From: Pyropia yezoensis
Taxonomy: Eukaryota; Rhodophyta; Bangiophyceae; Bangiales; Bangiaceae
DNA length: 64,000 nt
Direction of reading: 5' to 3'
Assembly (NCBI GenBank): GCA_009829735.1
Contig: CM020620.1
Span: 1,054,001 to 1,118,000 of the forward strand
Made by a program: the position numbers and the translations under genes. Positions 42,099-53,560 of the stretch are shown in pieces. Position 1 is the first letter of the stretch; each line of letters opens with the position of its first letter. The notes beneath the pieces are model-generated. The model was not told the origin of the DNA, did no database searches, and worked only from the letters and a program-made list of their open reading frames with translations.

Positions 42099-43955
42099 GC
42101 GGGCGGGCAGCAGCTGGGGAGCCCATGCCAGCTGGCCGCAGTGCTGGCGGCGGCCGGCCGGGAGCGGTCGCGGGGGAGGGGCGGCTGCCAGTCGGCGGCG
42201 GCAGCGGCCGGGGGCCCGTCGCCAGCCGGCAGCAGCGGTGGCGGCAGCGGGGGCCTGCGGCGGCTAGCCGGTGGCCTCGGCGGCAGCGGGGGGGACAGCG
42301 CCGCGTCGGTGGGCGGCAGGGGTCGCGTCGGCGGCGACAGAGTAGGGGACAGTAGGGGACAAGGTTCGACTTGGTGGCGACAGAGAAGGGGGCAGGAGTG
42401 TCTACAATTATGTGATGCCTCCCGAGTTGCTCACGGCAATTACAGCAGCGGAGGCTTAAGGCCTTCAAGTGCATCTCTACAGTTGTAAAAGACAACAAAC
42501 TGGCTGGACAAACCCGTTGACACGTAACAAAATTCTCAAACGACGTGGCACCCGCCCCGGTTCTTGCTAAGCACCTCAATCCATTGGCGAGAGATGGGCG
42601 GCTCCTGGCCTGTCGTTAGAGGCTGTCACTAACGACAGGCCAGCAGTCGCCTGTGGTGTGCGAGGCCCGACCAGGATACCCAATGAGATACTTGGATTAC
42701 TAGATTAATCCGGCATCCTTGGTCGTGCATGGTACATGGGCCACAAAAACATGCCCAGGCAACCCGATCCTGGAAAAAGCATGGACACCCTTTAAGCCCC
42801 ACTGCGCCGCGGTGGAGCCGCCGCGCCACAACCGCGCCAGGCGAGGCCGTGCTCGAGTGTCAATGGGCGCCTACGTTGGCACGTGGACAAGCCCGTCGAC
42901 TGCCCCCGAACGCGATCAACGCGCGTCGGTGCAGACCGCCTGTCGTCCGCAGGGAGTGTGCATACGTTCTTGCTCCCGCGCGTGGCGCAGAAGGGGCGGC
43001 TCGCGCGCGGCTCCTGTGCATACATACACTATCCCCGCCCGGCTCTCCCTCTTGTTGGGCCGTGGGCTGAGACGCCCCCGCCCCCGTGTGCGACGTTGCC
43101 GCCTCCATTGCCCCCCACCCTTTGGTCACGTCTGACCGCTTCGTCACTCCCCACCCGTCCCTATGGGCCTTCCCCGCTCGGGGGGCGCTTTTCCATACGT
43201 AGGCTCTTCCACGCCCGCGTATCGGCCTCTGCTGGTTGTGGGGAGCGCACAGGGCGGGAACTCCGTCGCGGGTGCCCAGCCCACTCGTGCCTGTCTCGTC
43301 GACAAGCACTGTGCTACGTTGCCTCCCGAGCTTCGATCCGCGCGCCGTCCCGACGCGAGAGGTGCCGACTGCGAGCTGGGTGGCCCAGCGCTGGGTTCGG
43401 GGGGACCCAGGACACCGCGTCGTATTCGATGGTCGGCCACCTGCGCACGGTGGTCAAGGCGGGCAGGGAGAAAAGGACCGAGCCGGCCCACACGGTGGCC
43501 GTCGGCCGTTTCTTCCCCGCATCCGCCCGCCTGCTGCCTGCTCGACGTTGCGGTCCCCACCGACGGCGGCGGGCGGCGGCGTCGCTCATCCCTCCGCGCC
43601 GCGCCACACTTTTGGCCAAAAGCGGTGGCCCGAGACGGCCCCGCAGAGCCCTGTACAGTACAGGTGGGATGCTACGCGTGGGGATGTGGCGCTTTTGTGG
43701 TTCACGGGGGGGTACGGGGGTTCCCCGAGTACAAAATAGGGCCGGCACCCTTTTCCTCTTGCTCGACTCGCCGCGCTCCATTCTCTTACCAGTCGTCCAA
43801 AACGTCAACCCCACGCCAGCTCCTCTCCAGCTGGTAGGCCAGACGACGCTGTCCTTTTCACGCTCCACGTCGTTGGCTCAGCCACCTCTCTCGCTCGCGA
43901 CCGTTCGGACGACCTCGTACCCCCCTTGCGCTCCCCCTTCCCCGCGCTGCCCACC
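42099..43955. other. Intergenic region with promoter of the secreted protein
   Basis: Apart from a perfect hairpin at 42605-42643 I see no gene. A 358-codon frame (42883-43959) has no domain and runs into the start of the next gene in another frame. Confidence 0.45.
42605..42643. repeat. 15-bp perfect inverted repeat with 9-nt loop
   Basis: CTGGCCTGTCGTTAG and its exact reverse complement flank AGGCTGTCA. No coding context explains it. Confidence 0.95.
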
Positions 43956-44888
43956 ATGACGTTCTCCGGCATCGTCGCCCTCGGCGCAGCGGCCACCCTG
44001 GCCGCCGCCGCCGCCGCCGCTGCCATCGCCTCCCCCGCGGCCGCCGTCGGGGTGCAGGCGCGGCCTGCCCTGCACTCCACCTTTCGGCAGGCGTCTGCGA
44101 TCCCCCCCGAGCTGCTCGTGGGGAAGCAGCCGCCGGGCTTCTTCCCGCCGGGCACGGAGCCGACGCCGGTTCCGCAGCAGGCGCCCTCCCCGACGGCATC
44201 CATGACGCCTTCCCCCTCGCCGTCCATGTCCGCTGGCCCCACGCCGTCCATGTCGGCTGCCCCGTCGCCGTCCATGACGCCGACCCCTGTGGCGACGGCC
44301 GTTCCATCGCCCGTCGCGTCGCCGACGCCGATGGCCTCCCCGTCGATGACACCGTCGGCCGCCCCATCCGCGGCGCCGACGGTCGCCCCATCCTCAGCGC
44401 CGACGGCCGCGCCCTCGGCGGCTCCTGGTGGTGGCGCCATGACGCCCACCCGCGAGCGGGTGCGTGTCATCCGCAGCGGCGGCAAGCTGATCGCCCGCTC
44501 CAGTGGCGCCTCGTGCGTCCTCACCACGTACGACGGGTACAGGCCGCGGGTGACCACCCGCCGTCCGGTCGTTTATGTGGATGCGGCTGGCAAGAAGATG
44601 GCGATGGTGAGCCTCAAGCGACGCTCGTCGTGCGTCATCCCCCAGGGGGATCTGACCAAGGGCGCCCCAACGGGGGTGGTGCATGGCGGCAAGGTGTACG
44701 CCTCGCTGGGCCCGGCGGGCGAGGGTGGCTGGTGTGAGGCTGGTCCCTCCCTGTTCAAGGAGGCAGTGTCCAGCGCGCGCAAGTCGTCGCGGTCCCTTCG
44801 GTCGGGCGTCAAGGTGTACGTCTATACCGAGGGCGACGCCATGTGCGATCTGGTGGCTTCCCAGCGCCAGCCCGAGGAGGATGACTAG
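43956..44888 (+). CDS. Secreted Pro/Ser-rich protein with four-Cys C-terminal domain
   Basis: It encodes 310 residues from the ATG at 43956 (CCACCATGA context). An N-terminal signal peptide (MTFSGIVALGAAATLAAAAA to about residue 30) directs secretion. A Pro/Ser/Thr/Ala linker (about 65-165) has repeated PSPSM-type motifs like algal extracellular-matrix proteins. The C-terminal domain (about 165-305) has four spaced cysteines (SGASCVL, RRSSCVI, EGGWCEAGP, DAMCDL), probably disulphide-bonded. The same spacing and flanking residues recur in the gene at 52421-53560. I recognise no named family. A cell-wall or matrix role is inferred. Confidence 0.75.
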   Translation: MTFSGIVALGAAATLAAAAAAAAIASPAAAVGVQARPALHSTFRQASAIPPELLVGKQPPGFFPPGTEPTPVPQQAPSPTASMTPSPSPSMSAGPTPSMSAAPSPSMTPTPVATAVPSPVASPTPMASPSMTPSAAPSAAPTVAPSSAPTAAPSAAPGGGAMTPTRERVRVIRSGGKLIARSSGASCVLTTYDGYRPRVTTRRPVVYVDAAGKKMAMVSLKRRSSCVIPQGDLTKGAPTGVVHGGKVYASLGPAGEGGWCEAGPSLFKEAVSSARKSSRSLRSGVKVYVYTEGDAMCDLVASQRQPEEDD

Positions 44889-46157
44889 AGCCTTGGGCGT
44901 TCTTGTCTCTTATCTCCAAGCATGGGGGGCGGGTGCATAGGAGTGGGCTGACTGCTGCCGCAGCAGTAGGGGGCGGCCACCGCGGGGAACGCGTTTCTTC
45001 GTCTTCCCTCTCGAGGGGAGGGTTCTCTGGCGGGCGCTGGGTTGAATAGGAGGAAAGTCGGGGGCTGTTTGCGATGAGACAAAAAGCGTTCATCATGCCG
45101 GCGGCGTAAGCACACCTTGAGCAGTCCGTGAAGTGGGCCCTTCCCCTTTCGCACATCAGCTGGGCACGAACGGCCATTGATGAAGCAAGGACAGTGGATG
45201 TAAGGCGGAAGGTCGCATGAGCAGCAGCCAAGTCCCATGAGCAAGACGGCGGGGAGAGAGCACGCAGAGAGCAGCGGGCCGGCCCGCTCGCAGCCCCCAC
45301 CGCCTGCTCTCGGCCCCATCACCACCGCTGGCGGGAGACAGTTGCCGCCGCCGGCTGGCGACGATCGACGGTGGGGGATGAGGAGGGGTGGTCGGCCAGC
45401 GCAACGACGACAGGCTTGCCCCGCGCCACCCCTAGCCGGTGGCAGAGAAAAGGGGGCTATCGTCGTATCCGCCGCCGCCCCCCTGACACCCATACGATAC
45501 GCAGGCGAGAGAAAACTCTGATGGCAGGCCCCCCGGCTCGCGCACGGCGCTCGGCAGTCCGAGATACAGGCCAACGGCGTGTGCGTTGGGCCAACGCACG
45601 CGGGGGGCGGGCGGACGAAGCGTCGGGGCAAAGTGGTCGGCGCATGGCCAGCTACGGGAACGCGGCACCCGAACCCGGTCATAGTGGGGGCGGAAGGAGC
45701 AGATCATGGACAGTCGGCCGCGCTCCCCAGCAGAGATTCCCGGGAGGGGAGGCCGACAGAGCTCGTTCCAGCTAATCGGCAGCAGCCACGTTGGACGCTA
45801 TGATGTGGAGTATCTCGAAGCTCTACTGTGGGCCAATCAGTCGCCGCCAACGTGGGGGGGTGTCCAAGAAAGAGATTGAGCCGGGAGGGGGTGGAGACTC
45901 GTGACACCTCATCCACCAGCGCGGACCTCCTCCAGCCCTGACACCCCACGGCTACACTCCACTGCTGCCACTTTCCCCTTTCGACTGCAGTGGGCTGATC
46001 AGGTGCGTAGTGTATCTGCTCGCAGTCCAACTCGCCTCTCCCGACAGCAACCTCCGCCATTCCCACTCGTGCACTTGGCCCACAGCTGCTCGCTGCGTCC
46101 CCCTCTTGTACACAAACCCCCTCCCCCCGAGATCCCACCGACATCTGTCCGTGCTTG
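44889..46157. other. Intergenic, upstream of cysteine synthase
   Basis: No gene, repeat or element was recognised. The cysteine synthase promoter should lie in the right half. Confidence 0.5.
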
Positions 46158-47309
46158 ATGGCGTTCGTGCTCTCCGCGAGCCCCGCCTTGACCGGCCGAT
46201 CTCCGACGCCCGCCCTCTGCGGTGCTCGTTCCTCCTTTGCCACCGGCACACCCGTTGTCGCAGCTGCCGCCGCCGCCACTCCCTCCCTCCGTCAGTGTGA
46301 GGCGTCCCCCATGGCGGCTGCCATGATGTCGGCTGCGGCCATGAGCAAGAAGGCCCCCGTCTCGGACGCGACGGGCCTCATTGGCAACACCCCCCTGGTG
46401 CAGCTGCACAAGATCCCCGCCTCGGCGGGGTGCGTGGCCAACATCTATGCCAAGCTCGAGTCCATGGAGCCGTGCTCGTCGGTCAAGGACCGCATCGGGC
46501 GGGGCATGATCCTGGACGCCGAGGCCGAGGGCAAGATCACCGCCGGCAAGACGGTGCTGGTGGAGCCGACGTCAGGCAACACGGGGATTGCACTGGCCTT
46601 TATCGCTGCGTCCAAGGGCTACAAGCTCATCCTCACCATGCCGGACTCCATGTCCATTGAGCGCCGCATGGTGCTCCGTGCATTTGGCGCGGAGGTGGTC
46701 CTCACCCCCGCCGCGGGCGGGATGAAGGCGGCCGTGTCCAAGGCCGAGTCGATTGCCGCCGAGACGCCCGACTCGTTTATCCTGCAGCAGTTTGCCAACC
46801 CGTCCAACCCCAAGGCTCACTACGAGACGACCGGCCCGGAGATTGCCAACGCCATTGACTGTGACGTCTTTGTGTCGGGCGTTGGGACGGGGGGCACCAT
46901 CACGGGCGCGGGGCGGTACCTCAAGGAGAAGAACCCCGAGACGCGTGTTGTTGCCGTCGAGCCCGTGGAGTCGCCCGTCCTGTCGGGCGGCAAGCCCGGT
47001 CCCCACAAGATCCAGGGCATTGGCGCCGGCTTTGTGCCCGCCATTCTGGACACGGCCATCTATGACGAGGTCGTGACGGTCTCGTCGGCAGACAGCATTG
47101 CGATGGCCCGCCGGATTGCGGTGGAGGAGGGTCTCCTGTCGGGCATTTCGACGGGCGCGGCGCTGGCCGCGGCGCTTGAGGTGGGCAAGCGGCCAGAGAT
47201 GGCGGGCAAGAATGTTGTGTTTATTGCGCCGTCGTTTGGCGAGCGCTACCTGACCTCCGCCCTGTTTGATGAGCAGCGGGAGGAGGCGTACGCCATGAAG
47301 GCCGAGTAG
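46158..47309 (+). CDS. CYSK: Cysteine synthase (O-acetylserine thiol-lyase), probably plastid-targeted
   Basis: The PLP-dependent enzyme makes cysteine from O-acetylserine and sulphide, the last step of sulphur assimilation. It encodes 383 residues without introns. The Ala/Ser-rich, acid-poor leader (about residues 1-65) looks like a transit peptide. The mature part begins near [20 protein letters not shown]. The PLP-binding Lys lies in SSVKDRIG, the substrate loop is [11 protein letters not shown], and the phosphate-binding Gly loop is [15 protein letters not shown]. The C-terminal part ([13 protein letters not shown]) is complete, and length is normal for the family. The O-acetylserine rather than cystathionine beta-synthase identity follows from size and the lack of CBS domains. 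Confidence 0.95.
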   Translation: MAFVLSASPALTGRSPTPALCGARSSFATGTPVVAAAAAATPSLRQCEASPMAAAMMSAAAMSKKAPVSDATGLIGNTPLVQLHKIPASAGCVANIYAKLESMEPCSSVKDRIGRGMILDAEAEGKITAGKTVLVEPTSGNTGIALAFIAASKGYKLILTMPDSMSIERRMVLRAFGAEVVLTPAAGGMKAAVSKAESIAAETPDSFILQQFANPSNPKAHYETTGPEIANAIDCDVFVSGVGTGGTITGAGRYLKEKNPETRVVAVEPVESPVLSGGKPGPHKIQGIGAGFVPAILDTAIYDEVVTVSSADSIAMARRIAVEEGLLSGISTGAALAAALEVGKRPEMAGKNVVFIAPSFGERYLTSALFDEQREEAYAMKAE

Positions 47310-47516
47310 GGTGAGGCCCCATGCCCTTCATTGTGGACTAGATGTGACCTCCCCTTGCATGTGTGTTTGTGCATAGCGGCCGAAGCTGCAGAACGATTGA
47401 TGTGGCCGAGCTCCTTGCAGAAGCCCTGTACGTTTTTTTTCCGTCGTCGACGCCTCTCTTGATGGATACCGCCATTCCTAGTTGTAGGTGAGCGTCGCCC
47501 TCGTTTTCTCTCTTTG

Positions 47517-49222
47517 TCAGGGCCCGCGGGGGGCGTCCTCCCCCACCAGCGGCTCGCGCTCCTCTGCCCTACCCCCACCCTGCAGCTGTGCCTCAATAGC
47601 CTCGAGCGATAACCCCTTGGTTTCGGGCACCTTGGCCGCCACAAACACCACAGACGCCGCGCACAGCGTCGCAAAGATGGCAAAGAGGCCGCCCGAGCCC
47701 AGGGACTGGCGGCCCGCCTCAAAGCCCGCCGTCACGAGAAAGTTGGTCGAAAAGTTGACGAGCACCCCGACGCTGATCGCCGCCGAGCGCACGCGCAGGG
47801 GAAAGAGCTCGGACAGGAGCAGCCACGTGACGGGCCCAAAGCCAAGCTGGTAGGCCCCCACATAGAGGAGGATACTGCCGAGCACCCACGTCTGGCGGGC
47901 GCCGGTCAGGGCAGTGGCGGCCCCGCCGCCGCCGTCCAGCCCCCAGAAGCCCGCTGCCAGCGCCACCAGCGCCACCGTCATGCCGACGGTGCCCGCCAGC
48001 AAAAGCGGTCGACGGCCCGCCCGGTCGGCCGTTGCCGCCGCGACCCCCGTCACGGCCAGCTTCCACGCACCGAGGCCGACGGCAGCGGCAAAGCCAAAGC
48101 CCGCTGCGTCAAAAATCTGGTTGGCATAGTACAGGACGCTCGGCTGGCCAGTCACCTGCTGGAGGACGACGCAGCCGAGGCCGACCGCCAGCGCCGCCTG
48201 CGACGCGGGGTCGGCGTAGAGGGAGGAGATGGAAGGGCGCGCCACCTGGCCGCTCTCGTCGAGGCACGTGTCCGCGACCGCCACGGCCATGGCGTCCACG
48301 CGGGGGCGCGCGGCGGCGGGAGAGAGGCCCTCCAGCTTGGCCACCGCCGTTACGGCGGCGGACCGCAGCGAGGCCACTCGGTCGGCCACGGCAGTGGCGG
48401 CGCCGGCGCCCCCGCCTCCAGGCGTGCTCCCCCCCCCCTCGAGCGCCGCTGCCCGGAGGAGCAGCCAGCGGGGTGTCTCGGGCACCCACGCCAGCGCGGC
48501 AGCGGCTGCAAAGGGCACCTCGACCACCGCCGCAACCGCAAAGATGGACCGCCAGTCGGGCTGCAGCGCCGCCCCCGCAACGTACCCGCCCAGGATGCCC
48601 GCCACAATGGCCGCCTCCTTAGCAGACACGAGCAGCCCTCGGAGCGACGCGGGCGCCGTCTCGGCAATGTACAGCGGCCCCGCGTGCATGGCAAGGCCAA
48701 TGCCCAGGCCGTAGACCACCCGCCCCGCCAGGAGCACCCCCACCGACGGCGCCGCCGCCTGGAGGGCGGTGCCGACCAGGTAGGCCCCCCCCGCCAGGGC
48801 CATCTCCATGCGCCGACCGAGGTCGTCGCCGTAGCGGAACATGGCCGCCGACGAGGCGAGGGCGCCCGCTAGGGACGCCGACGCAATGGCGCCCAGCTGG
48901 GCGGCGGAGAGGGCGTCCAGGGCGGAGAGGGAGCCAAACGGGGAGGCTGCCGCCGCCGCCGCCGCCGCCGCCGCGCTGCCCGCCGGGCTGGACAGCACTC
49001 GCACCACCCCCGACACGCTGCCAATGTCATAGCCAAAGAGGAGGCCGCCCGCGGCGGCGGTGGCAAAGGCGGGCAGCCACAGGGGGAAGGGCGTCGGCGG
49101 CGGCGCGTTGTCGTCGTCGACGTCGCCGCTGCCGCCCCCGCTGGTGGGCGTGGGCGTGGGCGTACCCATCACCATGACAGGCGCCGCCCGCCGCCGGGTA
49201 GCGGCCGCGGCCGCCTCGTCAC

Positions 49223-49265
<43 letters not shown>

Positions 49266-49412
49266 TGCCGCCGCCGCGGCTGGCCGTCGCCCCGTAAGTA
49301 GACGCCCCGGCGCCACAATAGGCAATGCTAGCGTCGGGCGCGGGAGGGCCGTGGTGCCGGCGCGCCGCCACGGGCTGGCTACCGCAACGCCCGGCGTGAC
49401 AAACGCCACCAT
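47517..49412 (-). CDS. MFS sugar transporter, plastid glucose/xylose-type
   Basis: It encodes a 12-helix major facilitator sugar transporter of 631 residues from the ATG at 49412. Family signatures are GGLLFGYDIGSVSG in helix 1, GDDLGRRMEM in the first loop, PETPRWLL after helix 6, VLQQVTGQPSVLYY in helix 7 and VPETKGLSLEAIEAQL at the C-terminus. It resembles plant plastidic or vacuolar glucose/xylose symporters. The roughly 110-residue N-terminal extension, with about 20 consecutive alanines encoded by a GCC repeat (about 49215-49275), could hold a transit peptide. Substrate and membrane are inferred. It converges with cysteine synthase, leaving about 207 bases between the stops. Confidence 0.9.
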
Positions 49413-49943
49413 GCCCCGCGGGAGCGGCACGGCCCGTGGCCGTGGGAAGAGGGGGCGACTGATCGCGATAGAGGTGGGGGGTAGTGTCCACGGTGGTTGT
49501 CGTCCTGCGGCAGAAGAGGTGCGGGCAAAGGGGAGGGGCGGCCGGGTGGCGGCAGCGTTGTGGTGGGGGGGGGGAGGGAGATAGGGTGGCGGGAGGCGGG
49601 CCGTGGAAGGAACGCCACCATCACGGATGGATCATCCAACCCATCCCGCCGCTGCTAGCTCGCCACGTGGTTGGGCTCTCATGAAAATGCCCCTTTTTCG
49701 AGGCCTCGTGGGAAATGTGGTGCAGGGGGCAGCGGCCCCTTGCCCACGCCTGTCCCCGCCGTCTGCGCGAGCAGTGGCCGTGGAGGTGGGGACTCGCGCA
49801 TCATTGGCGGCGGCGGCGGCCGGCGGGTGCCGCCCGCGAAGAGGCGTCGTGGACGCAACAGGCCATGCGGTCGTTGAAAGACAGAAAGCTCGAGGAGGAG
49901 CGCAGAGCCGCACCGCTGCTGGCTGCCGAGTTCAGCCCCAAGG

Positions 49944-51568
49944 GAAAAGAACCGCGACAAAACCGCGATCTATGATCCGCACCCACAGTGCGGCAGTCGG
50001 GGGCCAGAACCGCGACAAAACCGCGATCGATGGCAGTTTGATTGGCTCACGGGCGCCCTCGGAGGTGTGAGCCACTCGACACTGGATACTGCTTACAGCA
50101 GCAACGACAGGAACACACGTGATGTTGTTATCAATGCATCACCTTATTTGTTTCCGTCGACGCAACCGTGGCTTTTATTTCCTTCTTCTGCTACCACCAC
50201 GAGCCCACCACCGCCACCCCAGAGACACCGCCACGTCCACCACGCCACCACTTCTCCACCGCCACCACCCCGCCACCGCGAACGCCGTTGCAGCACCAGC
50301 GCCGCGACCACCTCCCCTCCTAACGCCACCGCCACCCCCACCTCCCCCCCCCGCCGCTGCCGCCTCCCCGGCCATCGCCCCCCCCGCCGCCGCTAGCCGC
50401 TGCAGTGCCAGCTGCTTCTCTCGCGTCCCCTCGGTACCCGCGTCGCCGCCCTCCGTCGCGACGGCTGCGGTGCCGTCCGTCGATGGAGCAGCGTCGGGGG
50501 AAACAGGAGCGTCGGGGTACCAGGGGCAGCGGCTGTGCCACAGCCGCTGTGGCGCCCGCCGCGGCCACGACCACCGCCGAGACGCTGCCTGGATGGGACG
50601 GCGCGGCGGCTCCAGCGACCGGTCCCCGCCGAGGTAGATCCCTCCACGCCCACTCGCGCGACGCCGGGCACTCGGTCCGGCAACTCGCTCAGCCGCACAC
50701 GGCGCACGAGAGGCACCGTGCGCCGATGCCGGGGTCGGGCCCTCTGGCGGAGCAGCGGGGCGGGCAACTGCGAAGGGGGCGGCATCGACGCGAGCCACCT
50801 GCGCTGCCGCCATCAAACCTTTCACAAGCGAGCAGCCATCCACAAAGAAATCATAACCACCAAAGAAACAGTACAAGCCCTCAGCCACAGAACAACAATG
50901 ATACGTGCATATAACCCCACTCGTGCACGAAGAGAGGATCCCCTGCCCTTGATCAACATGAGACGCAGGCACCGTGCTTACCATTACCGGACGGTTCTCC
51001 GGGGGAGGTCAACGACCGTGCGCATGCACGAGACGGCGTGGTACACAGCAGTGGTCGGCAGGTACGTGAGCACAGCGCGTCTAGTACCACCGCGACAGAC
51101 AGGATCGCGAAGCAAAGCGAGGAAGAAAAAGACGGGGGGGGGGGGGGGGAGGAAAAGGAAAAGGGGGGGGGGGGGGGGGGGAAAAGGAAGGGGGGGGGGG
51201 GGGCGAGGAAAATGAAGACGGGGGGGGCGGGGCGAGGAAAAGGAAGAGGGGGGGGGAGGCGAGGAAATGAAGACCGGGGGGGGGAAGGGGCGACGCGCTC
51301 AGGGTTGGCGCAAGTGCGCAAGACATCGAGACGCACGGGTGTGGCGGAGCGACGAGGCGCCAACAATGAAGCGAGGAGGCTTGATCTGACAGAGAAGCCC
51401 AGAGGCTTGCTCTGACAGAGAAGCCCAGAACTCTCTGAAGGGCCAATCAGAATCTGTTGTCCGTCGGCTCTGCTGTCAAGACCCTTTGATCCGCTGATGG
51501 GCGCCTGTAGATCGCTGTTCCGGGGTGCCGCATGAAAGATATCGCGGTTTTATCGCGGTTCTATTCCC
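49944..51568. mobile_element. Putative inverted-repeat element, about 1.6 kb
   Basis: The left end (49944-49971) and the reverse of the right end (51541-51568) read GGGAA-w-AGAACCGCGA-y-AAAACCGCGAT with two differences, and looser similarity continues outward. The left motif is repeated directly at 50007-50028. The interior has no recognised transposase; it is Arg/Pro/Gly low complexity with G-run/GAGGAAAA tracts at 51130-51300. I found no clear target duplication. It could be a non-autonomous transposon or a pair of regulatory repeats. Confidence 0.55.
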
Positions 51569-52420
51569 ATAGGGCAGAGGCTGATGATCAACGCATCGCC
51601 AGCCGAGACACCGCCCCCACCACCGCCGCCACCACCGCCGCCGCTGCTGCCGCTGCCAATGTGACGCGCCCGACCCTGCGGCGCCGCGGTCACAGCTGCG
51701 GGGATTCGTGCGGGGCGTGCGTCGAGCGGTCCATGGCCCCGCTGGTCGTGTCCAACAGAGTGTAGTGCCAGGAGCGACGGGCGACAGTGTTGCCCGCGCG
51801 GGTGACACGCGGTGCGGGAATGTGCCTAGAGAGGATGTCGGGGGAGGAGGAGAGACTGGGTTATTGGGGGGGGGGGTGGGGGGACGGTTTTGCAGTCGCG
51901 AGTGTGGGGCGGGGCAGGGTGAGGTGGGGGGTTACCCGCAGGCATGGGTAGGTCCGTTGGTCGGGGTGGCATGGGAAGGGGCTCCCCCCGTCCCCGCGCT
52001 GCTCGACTGGCAGCGCACATCACGTAGCGCTGTGCCGTTTGGGTGGGCCGCCCCGCCCAGCCCAGCTGCATTGGCCGGGGCAGAGCACGTGGGCGCTTGC
52101 CTTTTTGCCGTTTTTCCTTCTTTGAGATCGTTCAGGGGGGGCAGACAGGAACAGACGGGCGCTCCCCAAGCCACTTCCCACAGTCAGAGTGCCAAACGCA
52201 CGGACGCACAAGTACACTTTTCCCCTGGTTCTCTTCGCCCGCCTCTCCGACGCTCCCACTTCCACCCCTCACCAACCGACCCGGTCAACAGGGATATGCG
52301 GGGGCTCCTTCCCCCTCCCCCAGGGGGGGTAGGAGCCCCCCCTCTCCTACGAAGCGCTTGATGCATGAAAGGCTGTCCCCCCTCCGCCCCCACCCCCGCG
52401 ACCCCACGCTCACGGCGGGG
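51569..52420. other. Intergenic, downstream of the second secreted protein
   Basis: No gene recognised; a few G runs. Confidence 0.5.
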
Positions 52421-52696
52421 TCAGCACACACGACGTGCGCCACCAGCGGGTGGCCTCCACCCACAGGTCCCCCCCCCCACCGGCTCCACGGTCACGCGGC
52501 CCACCGTAACGGCAGGGCCGAGGTCACACCCCCCCTCCCCCCCCTCCCCATCCCCGCCGCCGCCGCCGCCACCGTCGCCCACCACCACCCGCGCGCGGCC
52601 GCCCTCCACCCCCACCCGCACCACCCCCCCGCCCGGCCCGCCAGTTGCCACCAGGCATCCCCCCCGGCCGCGCAACGCCGCCCGGGCGGTACGGTG

Positions 52697-52727
<31 letters not shown>

Positions 52728-53560
52728 CCACCCCCCCGCGGGGCCCAGACCAACGGCGGCGCCGCCAGCACGGGCGGCCACGCGTCCCCGCGGCGGGTGC
52801 GGCCGAGCAGACACGACCAACCGTCGCGGGTGACGGCACGGAGGGCGCGGCCGTCCCCGACGGCGAGGCGGAACGTGCCGCCCGTCGGGACCAGGTCATT
52901 GCCGTTGGGATCCCCGCCGCCGCCGCCCCCAGCGGCGGGGGGCGCCCCGGCCGGCGTCGGCAGCGCTGTCGGTGCCACCGAGGGGGCGACGGTGGGACCT
53001 ACCGCCGGCGGGGGCGTGGCGGCGCCTGGCAGGGGCACGGGCAGCCCTGACGGGAGGGGCGGCAGCCCCGTCGGGAGGGGCGGCAGCCCCGTCGGGAGGG
53101 GTGGTAGCCCCGACGGGAAGGGCGGCAACCCCGACGGGAAGGGCGGCAACCCCGACGGGAAGGGCGGCAAACCCGACGGGAAGGGCAACCCCGACGGGAG
53201 GGGCGGAAACGTCGCGCCCGGAGGCAGCGTCTGCAGCGGCAGCGGCGCGTCTGGGTCGTCGTCGGTGGGGTCGGCCGACTCGGCCGGGTCATCGTCGGTG
53301 GGCTCCACCGACGCCGTCGGGTCGGCCGGGTCGTCTGTCTCGTCGGGGTCGCCTGACGCCGGCGGCGGCGGCGGCGGCAGCGTCGGCAGCGGCGGCGGCA
53401 TGCGCGGCGTCGGCGGCAGGGAGGGGAGGGGGAGGGGCGGCGGCGGCGTCGGCAGCGCCGGCGGCGGGGTCGCCTCTTGGGCGGCCGCCGCGGGGAAGGC
53501 GGCGGCCAAGCCCAGCAGGAGGGTGGCCGCCCGCATCACCGCCCGCCTGGGGGGGGCCAT
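52421..53560 (-). CDS. Secreted Pro-rich protein with four-Cys domain, paralogue of 43956-44888
   Basis: It encodes 379 residues from the ATG at 53560. The signal peptide (MRAATLLLGLAAAFPAAAA, ending about residue 27) precedes a Pro-rich segment, an acidic Asp/Glu/Thr segment (about 68-105), and eight GLPPFPS-type heptads (about 115-170). The C-terminal domain (about 220-375) is Gly-rich, with four cysteines in contexts matching the neighbour gene: GWSCLL, RGGCLVATG, EGGCDLGP and GGTCGW. Gly runs inside it may be expansions. It is likely extracellular; its function is unknown. Confidence 0.75.
53042..53209. repeat. 21-bp coding tandem repeat (GLPPFPS heptads)
   Basis: About eight units of the GGCAGCCCCGTCGGGAGGGGC type, one of them shortened by 6 bp, all keeping frame in the secreted protein. 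Confidence 0.85.

Noticed and set aside
42883-43959. 358-codon frame upstream of the secreted protein
   Set aside because: No domain or signal, and it ends four bases inside the next gene in another frame.
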